A stretch of 64,000 nt of DNA, taken from contig CM030713.1 in NCBI GenBank assembly GCA_017979445.1, positions 28,563,934 to 28,627,933 of the forward strand. Reading direction: 5' to 3'. Of the stretch, positions 46,280-57,970 are shown in pieces (the first letter of the stretch is position 1; every line of letters starts with the position of its first letter). This stretch comes from Akebia trifoliata. Its lineage: Eukaryota; Streptophyta; Magnoliopsida; Ranunculales; Lardizabalaceae. The notes below the pieces were generated by a model. The model was not told the origin of the DNA. It worked only from the letters and a program-made list of their open reading frames with translations, and did not search any database. A program made the translations under genes and the position numbers.

Positions 46280-46378
46280 TTCTACTTGAGGTTGAATCTA
46301 ACATCTATCTTTATAATTCTAATTTTGTGTTGATTCCCTCTTCACTAAATTTAACAAATGATTTTAGCATAAATTTAA

Positions 46379-46470
46379 GAGAGATGTTATTGCCACACCA
46401 ATTTTTTTTTGTGGTTTACAAAAGGATTGGTGTGGCATTAGTAAAAGTTGGTGTGGCAATAGTAGCTCTT
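46379..46470. mobile_element. Short MITE with TATTGCCACACCAA ends
   Basis: The left end GAGAGATGTTATTGCCACACC pairs with GTTGGTGTGGCAATAGTAGCTC on the right; a partial extra arm (GGATTGGTGTGGCATTAGT) precedes the right end. Related to 28147-28474 and 54590-54688. Confidence 0.7.
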
Positions 46471-47230
46471 AAATTTATCCAAAAGAGTTGGATAAGTCCT
46501 GTTTTAATATAATTCTATTTATTTGTGTGGGACCACCAAATTCTGATTTTAGATGAAGTAGTTTAAATCTGATTCACATGTGTGGGGCCAGGGCTGATAT
46601 TGATCTGATAAAAAAAAAATTATTATTAGATTTAAAAAAAAAAAAAAAAAGGCAACTATGACATGTTAGGCCGTTAAGGCCATAGCCAGCTCTGTCTTAG
46701 CCTATCTATAACACACGCTCACACACACACACACATTGAGGCACACCTTCCAATGAACTAAAGTTCCTTCGTTTAACAGCAAACGAGACCCTTCAGAGAG
46801 AGAGAGAGAGACAGTTCTCTTCAAACCCTTATTCTTCGCTGTTTCTCTGCTTAACAGGTATTGAGATCAATCTCGCTAGATATCCTTTGTTGTTTTTTTA
46901 TTTCTTCGGCAGCTTTGGCTTTAATTTTTTTTTTTTTTTTTTTAAGTTGTTCAAATCGGTTAGAATCATCAGGAATTGAGTTGAATTGGACTTATCTTTA
47001 TTGTTGAGTTAAGTTTTGAAAAGTAATGTAATTTGTTATTTTGAGTGGTTTGGTGATTGGTTTTTTATGAAATTTTGATGGTTTTGGTTTATGTTTGTGA
47101 GGTTGTTGATGTTTATTGGTTTGATGTGCCAAGTTACTAAGTTCTGATTCAGCTAATATCTTGTAGATTGCTCATTTGGTTTTCTTGACCAAAATCTGCT
47201 TGGATTTTCAGTGTGAAAATTGTAGTATTA

Positions 47231-47568
47231 GAGTAACTCCAATGGGGATACCCATCTGCATACCCATTTATGGGTAACCATGTGCTTATGGATAGTCTCT
47301 TTGGATATTCATGGGATATGCACTCCAGCCGTGCTATCCATAAATAGTTTAATATTTTTTTTTAATTCAACCCAAATTTCAAACGGTCTGAATTTGTAAT
47401 ACTTTTCAACCAACTGTCTGAAATTTTTTCCCTCCAAAAAATGGAGAAGTTGTGTGGAGCTACCCATTTTTGGGCCATGCGTTGGAGACCCCTATTTTTT
47501 ATTTCACGACCCAAAATGGCAGTTGAGAGGGGATGGTTAATGGGATAGGTCGTGTGTTGGAGTTGCTC
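47231..47568. mobile_element. PIF/Harbinger-type (Tourist-like) MITE in PEX11 intron 1
   Basis: Ends GAGTAACTCCAATGG and TTGGAGTTGCTC are inverted repeats, flanked by TTA on both sides (47228-47230, 47569-47571). The terminal GAGCAACTCCAA and the 3-bp TTA duplication fit Tourist-like elements. The interior has GGATACCCAT/ATGGGATAGG pairs. Confidence 0.78.
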
Positions 47569-48070
47569 TTAGAGACCCAATAGGTGATAAACTGAGGGAA
47601 AGTCCATTGACATCATGGTTTTTGAATCTCTAAAAACCATCTTGTCTCGTTCATGAACGATACCAAGGTGACTTACTTGAGTCTCCGTTATCTAGGATGA
47701 GATGATGGCGATTTTACAGATCCATGAACTAGAAAGAAGCAGTAAAGGAAAAGGAAGAAGAATAGGATGAAAAAGGTTACACTCGGCCTTCTGGTCTCGT
47801 TCGCGAATGATACCAAGATGACTCAGGTCTTAGATCATTTTTATAATCATGATTTACATGGTTTGGTCATGTGAATGAAGACCAACAACAAAATCAATTA
47901 GAAGGAATATGGAGGTTGAAGGTTTTAAAAAAGTGAGGAATACCAGAAGGACATGGATAGAAGTTGTGAGAGATGATATTCACTTTAATTATTACAAGTC
48001 ATGGCTTTAGATAGAATTCAGTGGAGGAATGTGATGCTAGTTCAAATATGAGGAAAGTAATTTTTAATTT

Positions 48071-48283
48071 GAGCCCATTTGGATATACTTAAAAAGGTAA
48101 CTCTTTTTACTTTTAAAAGTTGAAAAGTTAAAAAGATTGATTGGGTTAACTTTCAAAAATAACTTTTTAAAAATAAAAAATCTAAACATTTGAAAAAGTA
48201 TATAAAAAAATTACTCTCTACATTTAAAAAATGCTTTCTCCCACTGTTACTTTTTTACTTTCTAAGTGTATCCAAATGGGGCC
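48071..48283. mobile_element. MITE in PEX11 intron 1
   Basis: The left end GAGCCCATTTGGATATACTTA and right end TAAGTGTATCCAAATGGGGCC are inverted; the inner parts (GTAACTCTTTTTACTTTT / AAAAGTAAC-like) also pair. Flanks are TTT and TTA, so a 3-bp duplication is possible. Confidence 0.72.
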
Positions 48284-48627
48284 TTAGAAAATTCCAAATT
48301 TAGTTGGATCTGTGACTGGGGAAAGCACATGACATGTATAAACTTTTATCAACATAGATCACCCTCATAAACCTCATCTTCACCCTCTTTCCTATAAAAA
48401 AGAAGATTCTAGATTTTATAGCCTTATTTTTCATATAATACTTGATGAATGATTAATTTTATTTTTTAAAATTTCTAATTATTACCAACAAAAAAAAAAA
48501 ATGCAATCATTTTATTTAGTTAGAATTTTATGTGTCTAACCTCATGAGGATGTAATGGGTTTCTAAACTGGGGCAATTATAAAGAAATTGGCTGGTGCCT
48601 TTTCAAAGCAGGTTCATTCAGGCTGAA

Positions 48628-50391
48628 ATGAGTACATTAGAGACAACCAGAGCAGAGCTTGCTCTTATTGTCTTGTATTTGAACAAAGCCGAAGCCAGGG
48701 ACAAGATATGCAGGGCAATACAATATGGTTCAAAATTCTTGAGCAATGGAGAACCTGGTACAGCTCAAAATGTTGATAAATCAACTACCTTGGCACGAAA
48801 AGTTTTTCGCCTTTTTAAGGTCAGATGTGGTAATTTGTTGTGGCACTATTCTGAGATTAAACAGCTATCTATTGCTTGACTCTTTCTTTTTTCATCTTTT
48901 ATTCATAAACCAAATTAGTTATGGCAGTCCTTCACATTTGACCATCCATTGCTTAGATGGGTATCAGTGAAGGGTGCCATATCCGGATTTTGTTTTCTAA
49001 TACATCATACTTTGTCTAGAGTTTGCCCATGCCATACCAGGTATCCTCTTTGGGGTTATGGGGGGAGAAGAGGAAAGACAATAAATTTGGAGGGGTAATA
49101 TTGGAAAAGGATTGAAGACAAGAGAATAAATTTAAGGGTATTTTTAGAAAGAGGTAGAAGAGAAAAGGTAAAACATGTCCTCGAGATACATTTGGGGGGG
49201 GGGGGCATAAATCTTGAGACAGAGAGTGGAACCCACAGTTGTGTTTTATTTTATATATATCTCCGTGTTCTTATATATTTAACCCATTTTGATTCTTCGT
49301 ACCATTGATCTTGCAGTTTGTCAATGATTTGCATGGTCTCATTAGTCCGACTCCTCAAAAAGGCACTCCTCTTCCAATCATTTTACTTGGAAAGGTATAA
49401 GTTTGCTACCAATTGAATGTGCTTATGAAGTTCCTCCCTATTTTACCCTTTGTGTGCCCTTTTTTAATGTGATGGTTGTTTCAGTCCAAAAATGCATTAC
49501 TTTCAACTTTCTTGTTTCTGGATCAAATTGTCTGGCTTGGGAGAACCGGCATCTATAAGGTACTAACGTTTACTTTCCTTAGTTTTTACTTGTTTCTTTG
49601 TATTTTTGACGTGTAATATTTGCATTAAGAAACTTATTAAGTTTATTGATTTTCTAGAACAAAGAGCGTACAGAGCTAATTGGCAGGATATCTCTCTTTT
49701 GTTGGATGAGCTCATCGGCTTGTGCCACCTTGGTTGAGGTTTGTGCTTTCTGGGTTCCATTTTCAATTAGAAATGCATTATCCGTAGTAACATTTGAATA
49801 AACGAGAGTTTTAGCTTTATCCAAGTCTTAGTCTATGATCCCCCCAAAGTTGCACTAATTCTTTTCTTCCTCCTTTTGTCAAGCTTGTGGAACTTGGAAG
49901 GTTGTCATCTTCAATGAAGAAATTAGAGAAGGATCTCAATAACACGGACAAATATCAAGTATGATTAGCTTGACATTACAGGCTTGTTATAAGAGCGCCC
50001 TTGTTCATTCCAAAGACTTTTAATGATCTTTTTTTGCTTGTGAATGCAGAATGAACAATATCGTAACAAGCTCAAACAATCAAATGATAGGACTTTGGCT
50101 CTTGTTAAAGCTGTTATGGATATAGTGGTTGCAGTTGGTTTGCTTCAACTTGCACCTAAGAAAGTCACTCCCCGTGTAACTGGAGGATTTGGATTTGTTA
50201 GCTCACTCATATCTTGTTATCAGGTGCTTTCTGAATTTTTAGAACTAACATCGATGCAATATCCCATTTGATTCTCTATTTATGATTTATAGTGAAGAGT
50301 TTGGATAGAATTCTTTTCTGATTAACTTTCTTTTTTTGTTCCATCTGGTATGCAGTTGCTACCTTCCCCACAGAAGACCAAGACACCATGA
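48628..50391 (+). CDS. PEX11: Peroxisomal membrane protein PEX11 (C/D/E type), 7 coding exons
   Basis: Peroxin that elongates and multiplies peroxisomes. Exons 48628-48819, 49317-49394, 49485-49559, 49658-49738, 49884-49958, 50050-50223 and 50356-50391 all end in phase 0 with GT-AG introns and give 236 residues, the usual plant PEX11C-E length (about 235). The text starts MSTLETTRAELALIVLYLNKAEARDKICRAIQYGSKFLS and continues KVFRLFKFVNDLHGLI, GKSKNALLSTFLFLDQIVWLGRTGIYKNKERTELIGRISLFCW and APKKVTPRVTGGFGFVSSLISCYQLLPSPQKTKTP. The N-terminal amphipathic segment and hydrophobic stretches of the family are present. The start at 48628 is the conserved one; an upstream in-frame ATG at 48595 is in the intron. 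C, D and E cannot be separated by eye. It appears intact. Confidence 0.95.
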
Positions 50392-50600
50392 AAATGTAAG
50401 GTTCATTCTGCTCGACGGACTTCAATGCCACCAAAATAATTCTTCAGATTAGTTGGGACAGATCTATATTGTTATACTTCAGCAAGTTGTTGAATAAGAT
50501 ACATATGTTGTTCTGCCCACTAAGCGTATGTTTATTATTCATCCACTTTTACCTATAACGATAACATATGTTACTGTGTAGGATTTTTATGTTTATGTGT

Positions 50601-50632
50601 TTGTGTGTGTGTATGTGTGTGTGTGTGTGTGT
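50601..50632. repeat. (GT)n microsatellite after PEX11
   Basis: TG dinucleotides with one TA interruption. Confidence 0.85.
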
Positions 50633-50732
50633 TAATTATTCAGTCCTAGGTCATCTCCAAATGCTTCAAAACTCCATTTTTCTGAGAGCTGACTCTTCTC
50701 AATCTCAGGGTTTTCTGATTGATATGTTTTGC

Positions 50733-50876
50733 AAGTCGTGCTGGAGTAACATTGAAATTGACATCGTTTGGGCTTCTCACTCTTATCTCGATGAAAAGCA
50801 TCTATGGTTTTACGGACACACTCACGTCAGCAATGTCTGAAACGATGTCAATCTCAATGTTACTTCAGCATGTTCC
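50733..50876. mobile_element. GAGTCGTG-family hairpin MITE, copy 11
   Basis: Starts AAGTCGTGCTGGAGTAACATTG; the right arm has CAATGTTACTTCAGCATGTTCC. Flanks ATGTTTTGC (50724-50732) and ATGATTTGC (50877-50885) match at 8 of 9. The core has ATCTCGATGAAAAGCATC and TATGGTTTTACGG. Located 0.34 kb after the PEX11 stop. Confidence 0.85.
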
Positions 50877-50982
50877 ATGATTTGCTGGCGTTTGATGGCA
50901 TTGACACAATCACAAGAAAGTCTCACATAAGGAGTGGAGTAACATAATCAGTAAAAAATACGCATGGCTGTGGTACTTAAAA

Positions 50983-51134
50983 GAGTCGTGCTGGGGTGAC
51001 CTCAAGATTGGACCTCATATCGCACATCTTGACGTGAAAGTGGATAGGAATCATAGATACTTTTCACTCGTATCTCGAGGAAGGATCTATGGTTCCCGTA
51101 CACTTTCACGCCCATGGTGTGCGATGGAAATAAG
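50983..51134. mobile_element. GAGTCGTG-family hairpin MITE, copy 12 (right end lost)
   Basis: The left tip GAGTCGTGCTGGGGTGACCTC is intact, and ATCGCACATCTTGACGTGAAAG pairs with CTTTCACGCC...GTGTGCGAT. After that the expected right end is missing, so it is truncated. The core has ATCATAGATACTTTTCACTC and GGATCTATGGTTCC. Confidence 0.75.
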
Positions 51135-52484
51135 ATGAATAGAAATAGTGTTTGGGTCACTGTTACAATTATTATATTTAGATATCATGCATTTTGTGGA
51201 TTAAAGGGTTTAAGTGGGTGTACGAGTTGCAATATGCCCCCCCTCACCACTTCTCTTTTTTTCCCCCTCAATATACCTATAATGGAACATTGAGCTGTGC
51301 TTCCTGCTGCTTCATTAGGTTTTTGCACATCTCAGAAAGACTGATTTATCAAAACATGCACTGAAAATTTGAAAATTTCCCTAACCAATAGACTCGGGCT
51401 GCAACTCAGGGGGGATTGGGGATCAATCCGTGCCCAACCCATACTTGACAGACACCAACACCAGCACCCTACCTGTGCCCTACACGACCTCAGGCGTGAG
51501 ATGATCAAGGCAAACCCAATGGCTCATTCCTCATTAATATTTGATAATATAATAATGATAATGACTTATATAAAGATAAGTGGTATGTTAAAGAATATAA
51601 ATTTTACAATTTTTTGTGGTAAAAATATATTTCAAAGTTTATCTGCATAAATTTATAGGCAAATGTTAAGAACAAGATGATGATGATTAATTAAAGTTTA
51701 AAATTTAAATTGTGATTTGTGAACGAGTAATAAACAAAAATATTTTTTAATTATATCGGGCAAACCAATGTTTATGCCCAAACCCAACCTGGTTTGCTTT
51801 GGTCAAAATATTTTTTGCAACTCTGCCGAAACCTGACCCTAAGGACTGGTTGAACCTATCCGGTTTGGGTTTGACCCATCCCTACAGTAGACTATGCATT
51901 TTAATTTTGAAAATGGTAATAAATTACCATTTCGGAAATTAAAACATTTTATGTAAGCGCAAAAAAACTTACTGTTTTATAAAACAGAAAATATTTTTCC
52001 CTCTTCAATATTTGTAAAATGGTTTAAAACATTAAGCTTTATAAAACAGTAATTTTTTTCTCCACTTAAGTAAAATATTTTAATTTTGAAAAAAGTAATT
52101 TACAATTTTAGGATTTCAAATGAATGGAAAATCATTTTCAGAATTTTCAAATTTTTTTTCCTATCACGACTTCGATAATTCCCCCTCTTAAGAGGTGTCC
52201 TAATGGCTGGAAATATTGTTGGACCATTTGCTTCTTATTCCATTTTCTTTGGATATTTCCTTGATTTAGTCATTTTCTATTCCCAAAAAATACTTAGGGT
52301 AACCTAAATGGAGTTCCCTTAGATATACATACATTATGCAGCATTAGTCATATACAGTCCCTCGAAAACATTTTTTTTGGGGCTCTTAATCAATGTGTTC
52401 ATTGGGCATCCTCGCCACTTGCGGCACAATTTGGCTGCATGTGTTCTAGTATGGAGGCAGCCACGAGCCGTGCAAAAGCCCAAG
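51135..52484. other. Intergenic, no gene recognised
   Basis: AT-rich. No domain is visible in the 93-aa frame 51369-51650. The text from 51395 (CGGGCTGCAACTCAGG) to about 51895 (GACCCATCCCTACAG) may be a decayed element with loosely inverted ends. Confidence 0.4.
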
Positions 52485-52492
52485 TGCTTCTA

Positions 52493-52993
52493 CTAGGGGT
52501 GCAACAACTAGACCAAACTGATAGCTTTGGGGTGGTTTGGTTTAGGTTGGAATGAGTTGCGGTTCGATTCTGGTTACAAAAATGGAGAATCGATCAATTT
52601 GGTTCGGTTCTCGGATCAAGTTTGTATAGAACTGAACCAAATCGAACCCCTATGCAAAAAAATAAATATGTATGTTTATAATAATTATTATGAATTATTT
52701 TAGGATTTAGGACATATATTAATGATATTTTATGAGTAAACTAATGAGTTTTTATGGATAGATTTGAGATTTATTGTATGAAATTTTATATTTGTTTTTT
52801 CATTAAAAAATATTACTTACAATTTATAGAATATTGACAATCCGTAGAGTCGAATTGAATCAAACCGACTTTAATTGAATTTAGACTGGTTTGGTTCCAA
52901 TGGAATTTGGTTCGGTTCTGGTTCTTATTTAGAGAAATCGATCTATGTTGATTCAGTTCCAATTTGACCTCAAACCGAACCAAGTTGCACCTA
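52493..52993. mobile_element. hAT-type MITE with 8-bp TSD
   Basis: Starts TAGGGGTGCAAC and ends GTTGCACCTA. The flanks GCTTCTAC (52485-52492) and GCTTCTAT (52994-53001) match at 7 of 8, the duplication length of hAT elements. The interior is rich in (A)ACCGAACC / GGTTCGGTT words that pair across the element. Confidence 0.82.
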
Positions 52994-53029
52994 GCTTCTA
53001 TGGTAGATGAACAAGATGATCGGCCTTCG

Positions 53030-53165
53030 ATGGAACCAAACTGACATAGGTCAGTTCCACTAAATAAGAATCAGAACCGAATCAAACCAAATTAAAATCG
53101 GTTTGATTCGGTTCGGCTCTATAGATTGCCAATATTCTATAAATTGTAAGTAATACTTTTCAAAT
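53030..53165. mobile_element. Inverted partial copy of the neighbouring hAT MITE
   Basis: The complement of this stretch repeats about 52808-52945 (TTACAATTTATAGAATATTG, then CCGAATTGAATCAAACCG-like text, TTCTTATTTAG). Together with the element at 52493 it makes a long inverted repeat with a short spacer. Confidence 0.72.
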
Positions 53166-53248
53166 AAAAAATAGAAAATGTTTCCTTAGAAGTTTCTAAT
53201 GTTTTGAAAATTCTAAGTCACTGTAAATTTCTTCGAAAAAATTGTAAA

Positions 53249-53379
53249 GTGAATTCCTATGACACTTCCCCCAGCACTACAATAGACATCATCCCTCGAG
53301 TTTTGAGTATCATACAGTCGAGGAAAATCTATGATTCTCTGTACAAAGAGTGTTGTAGGAAGTCAGTGTAGCACGACTC
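53249..53379. mobile_element. GAGTCGTG-family hairpin MITE, copy 13
   Basis: The right end GTGTAGCACGACTC is intact; the left end is decayed. GACACTTCCCCCAGCACTAC pairs with GTGTTGTAGGAAGTC. The core carries CCCTCGAGTTTTGAGTATC and GAGGAAAATCTATGATTCTC. Confidence 0.65.
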
Positions 53380-53872
53380 AAATATTTTTTATGAATCCAA
53401 GTTTCCACACAGGGCCTAAAATGAAATTTTATTTGTGCTTTAGACAATTTACCTTTAGGCCTTGTACGGAAGTTTCTAATTTTTTTTGAAAATTCTAAAT
53501 TAAAGAAATCTTTTTCTTTTTGAGAAAATGTTTTCAATGAATCAAATTTCTTTTTCATTGTTTTTTTTTTTTTTTTTTTATAATTTCAAAGAATGCCAAG
53601 TCAGTAGAAACCTTCTTTTAATGAAGAAAAATATTCTAAGCTTCAATACAATACAATACAAATGGAATTTTACCCTATTGAAGCAGTTTTCACCGTTGAA
53701 TCCTGGATTAATCACCGATGGGACTAGATTGATGATTGCCACATGTCGGGTTCGGGTTTCTATCAATGTATCCAGATATAATCGATCCGATGTTATGACA
53801 TCCTCATTCATTTTCTTACGTCAGGCTCTAGAGTGAGTTAGTTATCAAGTAAACGAGACATTAATTCAACAA

Positions 53873-54175
53873 TGTTCAAGAGCCAACTATTTGGCCAAAC
53901 ATGTTTTGTCTTACATGGATTAGAAGTTTCAAAATGGACTGATTTTTTTTTTGTGAGGATTTTTTCTTTCCGAAACTTTTAACCCCATGTTTACCAGTTG
54001 AAGAAGAATCGTAAATCGTCCAATTTTATAAAGCATTTTTTATGGGGTTAGAAATTTCAAAATGGACTGATTTTTTATGACTATAGATATCATTCTCATA
54101 AAAATCAATCCATTCCAAAACTTCTAACCCATGTAGGATAAAACTTGTCTTCCAAATAGTTGAGCCTTGAATATG
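53873..54175. mobile_element. Palindromic MITE, TTCAAGAGCCAACTATTTGG ends
   Basis: The left end TTCAAGAGCCAACTATTTGG pairs with CCAAATAGTTGAGCCTTGAA on the right. Inside, GATTAGAAGTTTCAAAATGG...TGATTTTTT pairs with AAAAATCAATCCATTCC...AACTTCTAACCC. The inner palindrome recurs at 55.4-56.8 kb. Confidence 0.72.
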
Positions 54176-54589
54176 ACCCATAAATCATATATGAAACATG
54201 TCTCATATCTTTACGATTATAATGTCAGAAGGGCGAGTATATTAGATTCAAATTCACTTTAGTTAATTTTTTCTAATTATGAAATGCTTTCGTGTCACGT
54301 AATCTATTTCTATTTCAATTATCTAGAAGTATCCTCCTAAATTAATTATAAAGATAATTCTAAACTTTACATAATATCAGTTTGTCAAAATCATGTACAA
54401 ATGCAAATGTCCATTAATATTTGAAATATATATAATATAATATATAGTTAGACGGTTTGGTTTATCCCATATCGTTGGATCTGGAAAAAGGTTGAAATTT
54501 GACAACCATGACTTTGAAGTTTCGGTTGTGTTTCGCTGTTTGCCATAAGGAAGACTACCAAACGGTGACTTTTCTAACTTGAACCTTTT

Positions 54590-54688
54590 GAGTTACTATT
54601 GCCACACCAACTCTTACTAACAACATGCCAACGGTGTGCAATTCTTTTAATGATTTATATATGAATTGGTGTGGCAATAGCAGCTCTC
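54590..54688. mobile_element. Short MITE with TATTGCCACACCAA ends
   Basis: GAGTTACTATTGCCACACCAA pairs with TTGGTGTGGCAATAGCAGCTC. Related to 46379-46470 and, at its outer 14 bp, to 28147-28474. Confidence 0.75.
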
Positions 54689-55369
54689 TCAATCAATTGA
54701 GAGAAAAAACACAAGGTAGGGATCTGTTTATTTGGGAATCGCTACAAGGGAACAAAAAAATTACTTTTGATGCAACCAACCCACTTCAAAGAATTGAAGG
54801 AAGCATCTCCTTTGCGTGACACGTGGCCCTTCATTGAATTTTTGAGATACCTCTGCTTTCAAAATGATCACTTGCCTCTTGACCTTGGTAGTTTCTTATA
54901 GACTAATGAAAAATTACTTCGAAACCTTTGTTTATTCTTTCCAGACTCTTAAATTTTTTTTCTACCCATATCTTCAACCTTTAGGATAAGATGATGAGGT
55001 GGATTACAATGACAATGACAATGACAAGGGCAGTGAGGTCATTCCAAATTAGCCTACAAGAGAAGACTGAAATCAAGGGAGCATGTCATTGAATTTGAAA
55101 TATAGGAAGGTATCCTAAATCTTCACTAAACTGTGAAGGAACATGTCATTAGTTGGAGAACAAAAGGTCCAAATGTCATATAAAGGAAAAGGTTTCTCCA
55201 AAATTTTATACCTATAATAAGAATTATAGTGGGCAGGCAGTGCTATCAATTTGGACCAATATAAGATTTAGGGTCTTGAGCTCAATTTTTTTTCCTATTC
55301 ATTAAACCTAAATTAGGCTTGGGTTTGACAATGTCCAACTAGATCCGATTTACTATCATATATATAGGG

Positions 55370-56135
55370 GGTCTCGTTCAGCAGACAACATTAGGGAGCC
55401 AACATGGAACAAAAAAAATAGAATTGAAAAAAGAGTTTTTTTGTTACCGTTGGATTTAAATTTTAAATCTAGGAATTCAATAGTCATCAATTTTTAAACT
55501 AAAGATCTGACTCTAAGAAATACTTTTTTGGGGGAATTTGTTTTTTTCAAACCCACTCTAAACCACAAACAAGACTGTTGAATTGTCATTTGGACCAACG
55601 GGGTAGTCCGCGTGGTCCAAATGTGGACTTCAGTCCATGCAATCTTTTTCCCTACTTGAATAGGGTCTCATTTGACAACCAATTTTAGAGAGCTAACGTT
55701 GGGAGCCAAAATTTGTCTTATGTGACTTAAAAGTTTCAGATTAAACTGATTTTTTTTGTAAATGGTCTCTATTGTGAGAAGATCGTTTTAAAAAAATTAG
55801 CTCAATCTAAAACTTCTAACCCCATCAAAAGTGATTTACAAATTAACAATAAAAAATAGATGATCCACAATTCATAAACACTTTTGATGAAGTTAGAAGT
55901 TTGACAAATTAGGCTTATTTTTTATGAGGATGATCTCTATGGTGAGGAGATCATCCTCACAAAAAATCAGCATGTTCCGTAACTTCTAACCCATATATGT
56001 AATCCACTTTTGATGGGGTTAGAGTTTCAGATTGGGTTGATTTTTTGTGAGGGCGATCTCCTCACAATAGAGACCATCCTCACAAAAATCAACTTAATCC
56101 AAAACTTTTGGCTCCCTAACATTGGTTGTTGAACA
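55370..56135. mobile_element. Compound palindromic element, GTTCAGCAGACAACATTAGG ends
   Basis: The left end GTTCAGCAGACAACATTAGG followed by GAGCCAAC pairs with GGCTCCCTAACATTGGTTGTTGAAC on the right. A second, inner start near 55665 (TTTGACAACCAATTTTAGAGAGC) and two complete inner palindromes at about 55885-55990 and 56015-56108 (TTAGAAGTTT...TGATTTTTT.TGAGG.GATCTC / GAGATCATCCTCACAAAAAATCA) suggest several nested copies. No protein coding. Confidence 0.6.
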
Positions 56136-56143
56136 CTACCCAA

Positions 56144-56172
56144 TGTGTGTGTGTGTGTGTGTGTGTGTGTGT
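56144..56172. repeat. (TG)n microsatellite
   Basis: Fourteen or so TG units directly after the palindromic element's right end. Confidence 0.9.
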
Positions 56173-56880
56173 CGTTCAGTAGCTAATGGATTGATTTTTT
56201 GCGAGGACAAACGTGTTGGCTCCTAACATTGGCTATCGAACCTGATTTTTGGTAGGATGATCACTATGGGGAGGATATCATCCCCACAAAAAATCAATCC
56301 TTTCTGAAACCACTAACCCTAATTTACAAGTTCAAGAATCATGGACCACTCATTTCTTTACAAACCACTTTTGACCAGGTTAGAAGATTCGGAATTTGGT
56401 GAGGTTCCTTATTAAAAAAATAAAATTTGTGAGGTTGGTCTCCTCATTAGAACAAAATGTGTTGGTCAAATAGTTGATTGTCCAATGGAACCCATGGGTT
56501 GGGTTCAAGAACCAATAAGATAAACAATGTGCATTGTTTTATATGGGCTAGAAGTTTCAAAATAGGCTGATTTTTTGTGAGAATGGTATCTATCATTTGG
56601 AGATCATCCTCGCAAAAAATCAATCCATTCTAAAACTTCCAACCCCAATTTAAAGTTGAAGAATTGTAGACCGTCAATTTTTACCATTAATTTGTAAATC
56701 ACTTTTGATAGAGCTAGATGTTTTAAAATGTGCTGATTTTTTGTGAGAATGATCTCTACACCATAGAGATAATCCTTACAGAAAAAGAAAAAAAAAAAAC
56801 AGTTCATTTCAAAAAATTTAGACCATATAGGACAAAACACATTGTCTACCTTATTGGCTAAGTTATCCGCTCTTTAACCT
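56173..56880. repeat. Further copies of the TGATTTTTTGTGAG palindrome
   Basis: Half or full copies lie near 56190, 56245-56320, 56560-56646 and 56715-56800. They alternate with a spacer reading GTTGAAGAATTGTAGACCGTC and TTTACAAACCACTTTTGA-like text. The 78-aa minus frame here is an artefact. Confidence 0.6.
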
Positions 56881-56913
56881 AGCCCTTTATACATGAGTAT
56901 TGCAACTCAACAT

Positions 56914-57085
56914 GACAGGGTAACTCAAAAATTCATTGACGTGACAAGTGTAAGAATCCTAGATTTTTTTTCTTTGAGATACACAACTACACATATTTTA
57001 TGGGGATGTGCAGTTGTGTATCCATAGGGGACAAATATATGATTCTTGTAGCATACACCTTAGCTGAGTTTTTGAGTTAGCCCTA
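56914..57085. mobile_element. GAGTCGTG-family hairpin element, copy 14 (diverged)
   Basis: GACAGGGTAACTCAAAAATTC pairs with the complement of CTGAGTTTTTGAGTTAGCCC. The core has AATCCTAGATTTTTTTTC and TATATGATTCTTG, with an additional inner pair ACAACTACACAT / ATGTGCAGTTGT. Confidence 0.6.
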
Positions 57086-57699
57086 CAGATTGAGTTACAA
57101 ATCATTATATTATATCATACAACAGAAATAACAAAAACACGTCATAAAATAATAAATTTATTTTATCTCTATTCACTTTCAACTAATGTACTATCAAATC
57201 ATTTGAAAAGTCTGATTCAATTAATCCTGAATTTGGACTGGAATTTTGGATTAATTGGACCGACATGGCTACAACCTATCCCTTTTAGATTTGAATATGA
57301 ACTCATCCAGGCCAATTCTAACCTGCCATGGGTAGCTCTAAGGTTTGGTCCAGTCAAACGAGTTTGACTTTAAACCGGGCAATCCACTTCAAATTTTGAA
57401 GGAACCTCTTTGTTATAGGATAGGTGGTATTTTGAATTTATTTTTTGCTCCTACATTTTTATTAAAATTTGAAATACCTCCTTAAAAATGCCACGTGTAA
57501 TCCAATGAAAAGACTCCAAAGTCTTTTTTCCCCTTCAAAGTTAGACTCCCATGTCAGCTGTTTCTTGGATGGATACCTCAAATGTTGTTTGAAACTAATT
57601 ATTTTCCAAGCTGTATTTATTATTGTTAACTATTTTTCAACCGTGAATCACGATTAGATGTTACGTTTGTCACCCTTTCAACAGTCAAAGCCGTCAACT

Positions 57700-57970
57700 G
57701 AGGCCACTGACCACAAGATCCACCGTACACGTGTACTGGTGGACCCATTAATTATTCCATCAAGCACCTAATGGATCTCTTCTCACCAATCAACTCGGTA
57801 CTTTCACACCTTCATGATTGAATTCCTAACGTTTCGATTTTTTGGTAACTACACGTGACGTCGCTAAATATATGCCACGTATGCAGAATCCGTGTCGGTA
57901 CGGTGGGAATAATAAGTGGATTCCGTACACAAAGCACGGCGTGACATGAGGAGAATCTAACATTACATTC
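57700..57970. promoter_or_regulatory. ACGT-rich promoter-like patch
   Basis: It contains a 12-bp palindrome GTACACGTGTAC near 57725, ACACGTGACGTC near 57852, GCCACGTATG near 57873 and TAAATATATG between them, and is less AT-rich than its flanks. These are ABRE/G-box type motifs. No gene follows on either strand. Confidence 0.3.

Larger units (their letters stand above)
46780..48611 (+). other. 5'UTR exon and first intron of PEX11
   Basis: The likely leader exon contains a GA run (46795-46811) and ends CTTAACAG at 46857, followed by donor GTATTG. The intron ends at the acceptor CAAAGCAG (48611), or a little later at TTCATTCAG. Two MITEs occupy about 550 bp of it. An alternating CA run precedes the leader at 46717-46735. 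Confidence 0.6.
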
